Assembly: GCA_943704425.1 (NCBI GenBank)
Contig: CALSCP010000556.1
Location: forward strand, 1 to 21,309
Length of the DNA: 21,309 nucleotides
Source of the DNA: Ministeria vibrans ATCC 50519
Lineage: Eukaryota > Opisthokonta > Filasterea
Direction of reading: 5' to 3'
Made by a program: the position numbers and the translations under genes. Position 1 is the first letter of the stretch. Every line of letters starts with the position of its first letter. Of this stretch, positions 10,321 to 20,507 are shown piece by piece. Under the pieces are notes generated by a model that saw nothing but the letters and a program-made list of their open reading frames with translations, was not told the DNA's origin and made no database searches.

Positions 10321-13300
10321 CTAAAAACTTTGAGTGTGGGCCTTGATGACTTTGAGGCGCCGCTCCACCTCCTGCGCAGTGGGTCGCGCCCATGGGTCAC
10401 CCGTCCAACAGTCACTCATAAGCGTACAATAAGTCTGCGACCANNNNNNNNNNNNNNNNNNNNNNNNNNNNNNNNNNNNNNNNNNNNNNNNNNNNNNNNN
10501 NNNNNNNNNNNNNNNNNNNNNNNNNNNNNNNNNNNNNNNNNAGTGTGGGCCTTGATGACTTTGAGGCGCCGCTCCACCTCCTGCGCAGTGGGTCGCGCCC
10601 ATGGGTCACCCGTCCAACAGTCACTCATAAGCGTACAATAAGTCTGCGACCACGACGGGTCAATGGGTGGTCGTACCCCTCGCGAAACAGACTCGATAAT
10701 CTCCCAGTCAAATGCAATGTCGTTGAACGGTAGTTGGCGTGCCATAATCTCCCACAGAATGATCCCCAGCGCATACACATCCGCACTCAGCGAGTAGTTT
10801 GTGCCCGCAGACACTTCAGGAGCACGCCACAGCAAAGTTCCCGTCTTGGCTGTCAGCACTCGCGGAGCCACACTCGACCGAATGCTCTCCCGACTCGCAT
10901 CCGTCGTCTGTCGACTACTCCTCTCAGATTCCTCATTCACCAGATCAATGGGCGGTACATACGATCGCCCAATGTCCGTAGACGTAAATGCGTGGGGTTT
11001 GAGTCCGTCAATCAGTCGAGCAGTCCTAAAATAGTCAAGGAACGTGAGCAGACTCAACCGAATGACACAAAGCTCCCTACCCAAAATCAGACACTTTCAC
11101 AACCCAATCAGCGTCCACCAACAGATTCCCACTCTTCAAATCACGATGGATCCCTGGTGGATCCATTGCGTGCAGAAACGCCACACCACTGCTTGCATCA
11201 CTCGCAAACGACATTTTGCGTCCCAAACTCAATTCAATTGATGTGTCCCCCAACACATCCAACAGGCTCCCGCGCTCCATAAACTACACAGCAGATCATA
11301 TGGTTGAGAATTCACGTATACACATACATTATAATTATAATAATAATAAAAGTAGTAGAATTATATATACACATACATAAATTCACACGCACACGCACAC
11401 ACATACATACACACTCGCTCTCTGTCTTCCTATCCTTTTCTAATCCTTTACCTCTGTAACTAGATAGGGCGCCCCCGACGCAGTATACCCCGCTCCGTAA
11501 AAAAACACAATGTGCGGTCCGCGAATCGATCGCAGCAGTTTGATTTCGCCTGCAAAGTCATCGACACTCTCCTTGTCCGTCTCCATCACTGCCTCACGCA
11601 GGTACTTCACAGCAACCGTCTTGCCTACCCACTTGGCCAGCCACACCTTTCCAAATGCTCCGCTCGCAACTTCTTTGGTCCGCGTCAGGTCTGACTCGCT
11701 AATGTGCCATGCGCGCTCTGCCTCGTCCCGCTCACGAGCCGCGACGTCTCTCTCCCGCTCCGCATCCACCAGATTGGCTTCGGCGTCGCCGAGCAGTCGA
11801 GCGTACAGTGAGGAGCGCTCACGATTGCGCTTGGAGCGACGCACAAGAAACAAAAACACGGCAATGGTCAGGATGGACATCAGAATGGCAAAGCCCACCA
11901 GTGCGCCCCACGGAAAGTTACAATTGTCGCGGGACAAATAGCCAAAGTGACACGAACACGAGACGAGGCCTTGAGCAGCGGCAATCACAACACATGAGCC
12001 GTGAGCGTGGCACGTGGAGGGACGGCAGACGAGACAGTCATTGATAGACTGGGATCCAATGGAGCGAGTATAGGTGTCGCCAGGACATTTCGAACACACA
12101 GTCATGCCTAAAGATCAGAAGAAACAAAAAATGTCCCTCACACCCTTTCTTTTTTCTCTCCTTCAGGCTCACCTGCTGCTGACGAAAAGGATCCCAAGGG
12201 ACACGACTGACACGGGTCGTATCCAAACGCTTCAGAAAACTCACCGGCGTTGCATCCAAGCTCAAGGAACATTGTGACAGACGGACTCGCGCCCAGTCCA
12301 CCATACACACCACTAAAACAAAAATAATAATGACCCTTTTAGTAGACATGCACTATTCCTAAATTTATTATTAGATATTGTGCTCGTACAAGCCAGTGCG
12401 TCGCCCAGCAGAGTTGTTTTGTGAGGGAATAATAGGCATTTGTGCGCCTGCTCCCGACGAGATAGAAATAGGATAGCCAGCGCGGGTGTTGAGCAGCGAC
12501 CAGTCGTTGTTGACGAGTGAGTAGACGTACAGGTCCGAGTCGCGTTCCGAGAGCAGGTCTTCGCCACCAAACATTACTATGGCCTGACCAATTGACGCCA
12601 TTTGTGGGTAAAGACGCGACGGAGCGGGTCCACTCACCGGAGTGATTTCGCTCCAGTAGTTCTCGAGCGCATCGTACTTCCACATGTCGCCATAGGGCAA
12701 GCGCGTGATGGCATCAAACCCACCAAAGATGATCAGGTAGCGCTCGAGCAACACCTGGCCGTTGGGTAGAGAGCGAGCGGGCGGGTAGGTTCCATTGGTC
12801 TGCGGGATGGTCCACTCAAGCGTCGCCAAATCGAGCAGTTGCAACGAGACAAAGGAGTGCTGTTGCGAGGCAATGAGACCCCCAAAAAAGATGAGCGAGC
12901 CATAAGTGGACGTTGACGATGAAATGGCACGCACAAGACCACCGACGGGGAGTGCAACAGCAATGGGTGAGGGAGACGACGGTGGTGCAAGCACTTCGGT
13001 CCAGTAATTGCGGTGGAGCGAGTAGATGAATGTGCGGTTGCTGGGCCCTTCAAACTGTGTCCATCCTCCAAAGAGCACTGTTGTCTGCTCACCCGCAAAC
13101 ATCTTCACGTTGGCCGTGAGCATAATGTACGATTCAAGTGCGGGTGGCTTTGTGCCTGACGGATAGAGCTGGCGCCATACAAGGTTGTTCACATTGAGAA
13201 GCCAGAGGTCACTGAAGAAGACCCACTCGACAAGGCCAATTCCCCCATACATTAGAAAGACAATCTGGTCGCCCGTTGCATTGCCTGTGAGCGTCCCCAC

Positions 13301-13458
13301 ACTCACATCAAGTGTAGACAGCATGTAATCAGGCAGTGCAAAGGAGGAGGTCGCAGACAGTTGCAGCTGAGCCATCTGCATGAACTGGCGCGGCGAAGGA
13401 AAACTCGGCGCAGACCGGTCTTCCCACAAGCCCTGAGACAGGTCAAGAAGGTATACCT

Positions 13459-13498
<40 letters not shown>

Positions 13499-13529
13499 GA
13501 GACAGAGAGACAGAGAGACAGAGAGAGAC

Positions 13530-13562
<33 letters not shown>

Positions 13563-13587
13563 GAGAGAGACAGAGAGACAGAGAGAC

Positions 13588-13620
<33 letters not shown>

Positions 13621-13658
13621 GAGAGAGACAGAGAGAGACAGAGAGAGAGAGAGAGAGC

Positions 13659-13698
<40 letters not shown>

Positions 13699-15141
13699 AA
13701 GTGATAGAGAGAGAGAGTTAATGATGAAAAAGAAGAATGAGACGCAAAACAGAAGGTGCAATCGTGAAAAGGTCATTATGAATTGAGAGGCGTTTTACGT
13801 CGGAAACGTCGTCGATGTGAGCATACTGTAGACGACCGCCAAACATGACAAGATAATTGTAGGGCTTCCATGTGCCCACGACAAAGCCAATGCGGGCAAT
13901 GGGGAGAGAGGAGAGCTGTTGGTAGACAACGTTTGCGAAGGGGTGGTTGAGGCGCGTCGACATGGCGATGTTGTTTGTGTAGACAAACGGAGCGACCGTC
14001 GTGATGTTGATCTCGTAGACAATCAAATCCAGAAGGTCGTAGGTAGTCACGGCAAAGACATTTGCGGAGCACACGCCGTCTGGTAGCTGCGTTGAATCAA
14101 AGACGGACGGACCAAGATTGCGAAAGATGCTCTGAGAGGAGATGGACGCCGTGTTGTTGTTGACGAGCGTCCACTGAGCCGTCACGTTGGTTGAGGAGAT
14201 GGTGACAGGTTCGAGAAATTCGAGAACCCACAGGTCGTAGAGCCAGAGGTAGTTGACATTGGAGAAGGAAGAGGTGCCGCCGACCATGACCATCTGGGAG
14301 TCGGTGCACAGCATGCCGACCGAGGCGAGGAGACGACCGCGCGGCACAATTCCGTCATGCGCAATGACAGGACGAAATACACCGCGCAACGGATTCGTTT
14401 TCGATCCAAGGGAGCCTTGCAGGGTGAGAACCCATGTGTCATTAAGGACACGTGAAGGAAGCAGCGAGTAGCCGCGCAACGACGACTGAGAGCCGCCGAA
14501 GACGATCGCCATCATATGGTCTGACACGGAAGTGTACGCTGGCGCAGCACGGCGCGAAGGCCAGGTTACACCAATGACGTCGTCTTCGTTGGGGCCAAGA
14601 AAGTGCCACGAGTTGTTGTTGTGGTTGTACAGCCAAGCGTCGTTGAGAAGCGTCTGAAACGACGTATCATAAGAAAATTTAAGAATAGACGTACAGTACC
14701 AACAGCGACATGACTGTCATGTTTCAGTTTGTCGTTAATTCTTACCTGATTTGCCACACTGAGTCCTCCGGTGGCGCCGGCAAAGACGACAAAATAGGTG
14801 TGCAAGCCAACGGCCATCTGAAGACCGGCATGGGAATAGCGGGCGACGGGCGCAGGGCCGGGGAGGGGGCGGTGGACACTCCACGTCCGCTGCGTCAAAT
14901 CCATCGCCCACACGTCGTTGGACTCGACGATGGCCGTGTTGTTTTCGCCGCTGAACACGTACAGGTGGTTGCCAATGACGGTGCCCGCTGCAAAGTCGAC
15001 GGGACGAGGCGAAAACGCGCGAGTGTCCAACGACTGCCACAAGTCCACATCAAACGCAGGCGTGCCCGGCGCTGCTGATCCCTGTGCATGCCGGGCGCCC
15101 AGGGTCAAGCAGCCCAAGCTTGCAAGCAAGGCAAGTAGCAT
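10321..15141 (-). CDS. Kelch-ectodomain transmembrane TKL kinase, copy 1 (RK1)
   Basis: Seven exons (15141-14746, 14653-13799, 13456-12390, 12312-12173, 12107-11452, 11283-11081, 11025-10321) give about 1,270 residues once the duplicated bases at the assembly gap are collapsed. Order: signal peptide MLLALLASLGCLTLGARHAQG; about ten kelch-like blades (VFSGENNT, VMFGGRLQ, VLFGGWTQ, IIFGGFDA, VMFGGEDL); a cysteine-rich stalk with an EGF-like CHAHGSC...CSCHFGYL; a membrane helix near 887-908 followed by RRSKR; a charged juxtamembrane helix (AERERDVAARERDEAERAW); and a TKL kinase near 959-1265. The kinase has SGAFGKV, VAVK (Lys 987), HRDLKSGN, DFG and APE, so it should be active. The activation segment is unusually long (73 residues from DFG to APE) and Ser/Thr-rich. 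It is probably a surface receptor; the ligand is unknown. The kinase half is near-identical to RK2, which lies upstream in tandem. Confidence 0.88.
10333..10443. repeat. 111-bp copy left of the gap (exact duplicate of 10542-10652)
   Basis: These 111 bases are identical to those directly right of the run of Ns. The copy ends exactly at the gap, as expected for two overlapping contig ends that were scaffolded without being merged. It encodes the last kinase residues of RK1. Confidence 0.9.
10444..10541. other. Assembly gap (98 N)
   Basis: Ninety-eight undetermined bases interrupt the last exon of RK1. Removing the gap plus one 111-bp copy (209 bases) restores a last exon of 496 nt, the same length as in RK2. 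The gap is probably not real sequence. Confidence 0.95.
10542..10652. repeat. 111-bp copy right of the gap
   Basis: This is identical to 10333-10443 and starts at the first base after the Ns. From here the RK1 kinase sequence continues without interruption. Confidence 0.9.
10543..11790. repeat. Near-identical kinase tract, RK1 copy
   Basis: This tract matches 15452-16701 with about seven substitutions by eye, plus length differences in one intron microsatellite. It covers the last kinase codons up to the juxtamembrane helix, including two introns (11026-11080 and 11284-11451). The match stops abruptly at both ends: outside it RK1 and RK2 are only recognisably similar as proteins. Confidence 0.9.
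13461..13718. repeat. (GA)n/(GACA) repeat inside an RK1 intron
   Basis: About 250 bp of GA with periodic CAGAGA interruptions fill intron 13457-13798 of RK1. On the gene strand it is a pyrimidine tract ending ttgtag. The interruption acaaagtgata (13696-13706) is the reverse complement of a motif also seen near 80 and 9491. The equivalent RK2 intron is only 48 nt. Confidence 0.92.
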
Positions 15142-15438
15142 GGGGGGCCAAAATTGAATGAATGAAACTGTGATAAAACTAATAATTTAACTCTTAGTTA
15201 AGACTGATCGAATTGTTCGGTTTTTTCATGAATTTGAATTATGGTCGTTTAAAAAACACCGGCTACTAGTTAGCCACTAATAGGAGATGAATGTCCAGCG
15301 CCAAATACATTGAAAAGAATGAGAAAAAGCGTGACAGGTGTGACCAAGCAAATGTCCTCAACGACTCACCAAACACGCGATACAATAATAAAATATTATT
15401 ACTCTTGTTCTGTTACAATGTATCATAATTATTTGTTC
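15142..15438. promoter_or_regulatory. Intergenic spacer between RK2 stop and RK1 start
   Basis: These 297 bp must hold the RK1 promoter and the RK2 3' end. A small inverted repeat TTAACT-ctt-AGTTAA lies at 15187-15201. No gene or recognisable element is seen otherwise. Confidence 0.4.
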
Positions 15439-18400
15439 TCAGTAACTCTGCGTGTGGGCCTTGATGACTTTGAGGCGCCGCTCCACCTCCTGCGCAGTGG
15501 GTCGCGCCCATGGGTCACCCGTCCAACAGTCACTCATAAGCGTACAATAAGTCTGCGACCACGACGGGTCAATGGGTGGTCGTACCCCCCGCGAAACAGA
15601 CTTGACAATCTCCCAGTCAAATGCAATGTCGTTGAACGGTAGTTGGCGTGCCATAATCTCCCACAGAATGATCCCCAGCGCATACACATCCGCACTCAGC
15701 GAGTAGTTTGTGCCCGCAGACACTTCAGGAGCACGCCACAGCAAAGTTCCCGTCTTGGCTGTCAGCACTCGCGGAGCCACACTCGACCGAATGCTCTCCC
15801 GACTCGCATCCGTCGTCTGTCGACTACTCCTCTCAGATTCCTCATTCACCAGATCAATGGGCGGTACATACGATCGCCCAATGTCCGTAGACGTAAATGC
15901 GTGGGGTTTGAGTCCGTCAATCAGTCGAGCAGTCCTAAAATAGTCAAGGAACGTGAGTAGACTCAACCGAATGACACAAAGCTCCCTACCCGAAATCAGA
16001 CACTTTCACAACCCAATCAGCGTCCACCAACAGATTCCCACTCTTCAAATCACGATGGATCCCTGGTGGATCCATTGCGTGCAGAAACGCCACACCACTG
16101 CTTGCATCACTCGCAAACGACATTTTGCGTCCCAAACTCAATTCAATCGATGTGTCCCCCAACACATCCAACAGGCTCCCGCGCTCCATAAACTACACAG
16201 CAGATCATATGGTTGAGAATTCACGTATACACATACATTATATAATAATAATAATAATAATAATAATACTAGAATTATATATACATACATAATTCACACG
16301 CACACGCACACACATACATACACACTCGCTCTCTGTCTTCCTATCCTTTTCTAATCCTTTACCTCTGTAACTAGATAGGGCGCCCCCGACGCAGTATACC
16401 CCGCTCCGTAAAAAAACACAATGTGCGGTCCGCGAATCGATCGCAGCAGTTTGATTTCGCCTGCAAAGTCATCGACACTCTCCTTGTCCGTCTCCATCAC
16501 TGCCTCACGCAGGTACTTCACAGCAACCGTCTTGCCTACCCACTTAGCCAGCCACACCTTTCCAAATGCTCCGCTCGCAACTTCTTTGGTCCGCGTCAGG
16601 TCTGACTCGCTAATGTGCCATGCGCGCTCTGCCTCGTCCCGCTCACGAGCCGCGACGTCTCTCTCCCGCTCCGCATCCACCAGATTGGCTTCGGCGTCGC
16701 CCAAAAGCCTCTCATAGAGCGTACTGCTTTCGGCAAGTCGTCGACTGCGCCGGAAGAAGAACAGAAGCAGCGCACCACCAACAGTCGCAGAGAGCAACGA
16801 ACCGAGGACAAAACCAATCCATGGAAACGAGCAATTGTCGTTGGAAAGGTAGCCAAATTCACAGTGACACGAGGCAATACCACTGCTGCCCGCGGCAATG
16901 CTACAATAACCGTGTCCATTGCAAGTGTTGGGACGGCACACACTACAATCGCGCTTGGCCGACGTGCCAGTACCCACCGTCCATGAGTCGCCAGGGCACC
17001 GTTGGCACGAGAAGTCGCCGACATTCGCATAGGTGCCGACGGGGCATTCGACACACGGATAGTAGCCAAACGAAGGAGAGGCAGAGCCGGGTCCGCAGTT
17101 GGGAAAAATAACATTGAGCGTCGACGGACTTGCACCCAGACCGCCGTACGTCGTGAAGAAGGACGCACTGAGATTGGCAAGTGCGGGAGGCAGATCCGAC
17201 TTGGGCAAGTGAAAATATTTCAATGCATCGGCAAGCGTGGCGCCTGTGGAAGTACCCACACCCGCTGAAATGGAGACAGTCGTGCCAGAGAGGGTCGGTA
17301 ACTGTGCAAGGCGATTGAGATCAAGATCGTACACTAACATCCTGGCGGTGCGCTCCGAGTAGGAATTCTCACCGCCAAAGATAATCAGCGACTGTCCCAC
17401 CACTGCCGTTTGCGGGTACATAATAGGTGTCAATGCGGCTCCCGTTGGATGCTTCTGCTCCCATATTCCCGTCCATGCGTCAAACACCCAAAAATCGGCG
17501 AGAATCTCCTTGAAATTGATGCCACCAACAACAATGAGGTAGCGCTCGTGCATCACACCGCCGTATGCGAGAGTGCGCGGACCAGGACGCACAGTCGAGC
17601 GCACCACGGCTGGCGTCCACTTCATCGTGCCCAAATTGAACATGTACAGATCGCCATAGTACGAAAGGAACTGAGTGCTTCCTCCAAAGATGACCACACA
17701 CCCGTAAGATGACGAGGGGAGGTCGAGGGGACCGCCGCGCACAAGACCGCCCACTGTGCCCGCTGAGCCAGGTGGAGTCGCACCCGAGTTGGAGATGGAA
17801 AACCAGCGATCTTGCGTCAGCGAGTACACATACGTACCGTTGTTGGCACCGTTCAGATTGGACCAACCGCCAAAAAGTAAAAACTAAAGTAGAAAAAAAA
17901 AATTAAAAATGAGTACGCGAGTGCATACTGGATTCATCTTGGATACGGTTGTGTCGTCGGGCAAAAGAGACGTTTGAGCAGCAACAGCAAAGGAGGTCTC
18001 CAGGTAAGGGGGTGCGTCGCCCTGAGGTGTCATCTTTCGCCACACAACTCCATCGTCATTGACCATCCACAGATCATTGAAGAAGCGCCAACCCGTCAGA
18101 CTCATTCCGCCATAAATGAGCCTAAAAAAAAACACGCAACACACGATCATTATAATTAATTGAAAGGGTGACGTCGATCTAATTTCGTACCAAACGCGCT
18201 GGGGAGAGCCAAGCGTGCCACCAATGGTGGTGACAGAGGGATGGGGGATCATGTAGGCGGGGACCGCGTACTTGGAGTCGGGAGCGAGCGGGAGTTGGAC
18301 AATGCTGGTAAATTGGCGAGCGGGCGGGTTGGGATCAGGCGTAATGTTGGTCCAGACGCTTGTATTGGCCGTGAACGAGAACAGCTTTACGTGTGTCAGA

Positions 18401-19758
18401 CAACATGAATGAGAGGGAAACGATTTTCATACCTCGGGTGAGTCTTCAATGTGGGCGTACTGGAGGCGACCGCCGTAGATGATGATCTTGTTGGAGGGGA
18501 AGTGGTAGCCCGGAACATAGCCAACGCGTGCAATGGGTTGCAGCGAAAACTGTAATTGTGAAGGGGTGAGGTACGAGGGGGGTTTAAGGGAACCAGAGAG
18601 GAGCGACGGCTCAATGGCTACGTCGAAGACAAGTTGGTCAAGTTCGTTGAACTGAGACAGTCCAAAGACGCGAAGATGGCACTCGCTGGCGGGTGAGCCG
18701 TCGACAGCGGCCGTGAGACGCGCACAAAAAAGCCGCGTTCCGAGGGTCTTGAAGAAGGGCGGTTCGAGTGCCTCGTTCACGGCGGGGTTGAGCAGGACCC
18801 ATTCACCGCGCGGCAAGTCGGACTGCTGCTCGCGAAAGTTGAGCACCCACATGTCAAAGAGAAAGCCGCTGACGTTGCTCACAACAATCGTGTCGGATTC
18901 ACCTGCGAGCAGGACAAGCGATTGCGGTCCGTAGAGGCCCACTGAAGCGAAAATGCGCGGAGTTGGCCCGGCCGTGGTGTCAAGTGCGACACGACGGAAA
19001 CGCGCAGAGAATGTCCCCTGCGCATCCTGGTCAGCAGACATTACCCAAGTGTCGTTGAAGAACACTGTGCCGTTGTGTGGCCATTGCGCAAATGGGGTGA
19101 GGTTCCCCGAGTAGTGCGGGGTGTACTTGGAGCCTCCAAAGAACATCATCTGCGTGCGATTCGACACGACCGTGCTCATGGCACTGACGCGAGCCGACGG
19201 CCAAGTGTCCTCTGTCTCGTTTGCCATGGGACCCAGCAGATGCCACGTGTTGTTTTCCGCGTCGTAGAGCCAGGCATCGTCAAGAACTCGCTAGATCAGA
19301 CACACAGAAAGAAAGAAGGTTGAGCTTGTCGCAGTGCTATGCACAAGTCAGCTTACGCTCGTGTTTGACGCACTGCCCTCTGTCGCACCCCCAAATAGGA
19401 CTAAATACTCCTGGCCCTTGATGACTACGACTTCGCACGCCTGTCCGAACCGCGGTTCGGGCGCTAGAGCCCCCGGAAAGCGCACCGTCCACGATTCGGC
19501 GACCAAGTCAAACACCCAAGTGACGTTCGTCTGGACGTATGCCGTGTTGTTTTGACCGCTGAAGACGTAAAGCGAGTTGCCGATGACGCCGCCACTTGAG
19601 AAGTCGGTGGGATTGGGGCCGTAGAACGTTGTGGGGATGATGTTCCAAATGTTTGAAAAGGGAATGTTGTCGCCAGTGGGAAACTCTGGTAAAGACGACG
19701 CACCAAAGACCATCTGCACCAGCGTAATGATGGTGATGGTTGAGAGGCACGCCCTCAT
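15439..19758 (-). CDS. Kelch-ectodomain transmembrane TKL kinase, copy 2 (RK2)
   Basis: Seven exons (19758-19357, 19290-18433, 18384-18191, 18121-17929, 17883-16363, 16192-15990, 15934-15439) encode 1,288 residues. The start MRACLSTITIITLVQMVFG gives a signal peptide; an in-frame ATG at 19803 would add 15 residues ahead of it. Kelch-like blades follow (VFSGQNNT, MFFGGSKY, IYGGRLQY, LLFGGWSN, VIFGGSTQ, IVVGGINF, IIFGGENS). Then come a cysteine-rich stalk (CVECPVGTY, CQRCPGDSW, EGF-like CNGHGYC...CHCEFGYL), a membrane helix GFVLGSLLSATVGGALLLFF, FRRSRR, the same charged juxtamembrane helix as RK1, and an intact TKL kinase (GAFGKV, VAVK, HRDLKSGN, DFG, APE). The ectodomain differs widely from RK1 while the kinase differs by only a few residues (for example EIVKS versus EIIES). 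Intron 17884-17928 is just 45 nt. It is probably a cell-surface receptor. Confidence 0.9.
15452..16701. repeat. Near-identical kinase tract, RK2 copy
   Basis: This is the partner of 10543-11790. It includes both kinase introns (15935-15989 and 16193-16362). The second intron has a longer ATA microsatellite here than in RK1. The left edge is at gtgtgggcc just before the stop codon; the right edge is at cggcgtcgcc, in the codons just upstream of DAEANL. Confidence 0.9.
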
Positions 19759-19845
19759 TGAGGAGAAGCGAATGTAACTGGAATTTGCCTTTGCGAAGAT
19801 CAATTCTAAGTTCGAATTACACTTTACAAATACACTTTTTGTAAA
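19759..19845. promoter_or_regulatory. Bidirectional promoter, RK2 and the secreted cysteine-rich gene
   Basis: The two genes start head to head with 87 bp between start codons (42 bp if RK2 starts at 19803). Shared regulatory sequence is therefore likely. An 8-bp inverted repeat lies at its right end. Confidence 0.5.
19823..19845 (+). promoter_or_regulatory. Inverted repeat abutting a start codon
   Basis: TTTACAAA and TTTGTAAA form perfect 8-bp arms around a 7-nt spacer. The right arm ends at the base before the ATG at 19846. It could be a dimeric protein site or a weak mRNA hairpin; chance is possible in AT-rich sequence. Confidence 0.4.
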
Positions 19846-20507
19846 ATGATGCGCCTTGTCATTGTGACGCTTTCTCTTCTCTCACTGGCAGCCTCTGTGT
19901 CGCCAGTGTTTCCATCGGAGTGGCAGGGAGAGTTCGTTGAGACCAATGTGTACCCGCACGCAAATTATTCCGTCGACGGCGCAATGTACTATTCATGGCC
20001 GCAAAGGGCACAGCGGATCAACCGCGCCTCGTCACTGTACAGCCCGCTGTGCTCGCGCTACCACAAAGTCGACACGCCGTGCCACCAGTACTATCTGAAC
20101 TCGTCGCTGGTGTTCGTGTGGCCCGCCGAGCAGCGGTGCTGTCGCGGCTGCTCTGATCACTGTGGACCGCTGACGCCGACCTGGCTCGACTCTTCCACGT
20201 ACACCGGGGTTCACCAGGTCTCTGTTAATGGTACCACAACAGCGTGTAATTCGTTCCAGGTCAGTCAGGACGTGAAAGAACCCGCAAATTAAGTGATCGT
20301 GTGTGTTAGGTCAAGGGCGCCTCGTCTTCGGACTACTGGGCCGACAGCGTCGACGGCGGAAAGCCTTGCCAACTTGGAGATGGCGGGGGGGCCGAAGGAT
20401 CGTCGTGGTGGCTCAACTTTGTTCCCTCGACAGTGCGTGTCGCTGCTGTTGACCCCCTCCATTTCGTTCTGCCTTCGTACTGCACCAATGCTGGTCGTTG
20501 CCTCTAA
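19846..20507 (+). CDS. Secreted cysteine-rich protein, ependymin-related-like (203 aa)
   Basis: Two exons (19846-20259, 20310-20507) joined in phase 0 encode 203 residues; the 50-nt intron runs gtcagt...gttag. The N-terminus MMRLVIVTLSLLSLAASVSP is a clear signal peptide. No second membrane helix is seen, so the product is probably secreted or lumenal. It has at least a dozen cysteines, including RCCRGCSDHCG and a C-terminal PSYC...GRC, and several N-glycosylation sites (NYS, NSS, NGT). The ending DPLHFVLPSYC resembles the final DPxxFxxPxxC block of ependymin-related proteins, and the size fits that family. This is a pattern match from memory and not firm. It is head to head with RK2, so co-regulation is plausible. 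The short intron carries an in-frame stop, which supports splicing. Confidence 0.65.

Noticed and set aside
10321-10652. Genuine tandem duplication of the kinase C-terminus
   Set aside because: The copies are exact and meet the N-gap precisely, and the reading frame only works when they are collapsed. An assembly artefact explains this better.
10734-11282. 182-codon plus-strand open frame over the RK1 kinase, with a matching frame over RK2
   Set aside because: It is antisense to kinase exons with all catalytic motifs. Its conservation in both copies follows from the DNA-level identity of the tract.
13303-13776. Long open frames with Ser-Leu or Arg-Glu repeats across the GA/CT tract, on both strands
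   Set aside because: They are translations of a dinucleotide repeat lying within a well-supported intron of RK1.
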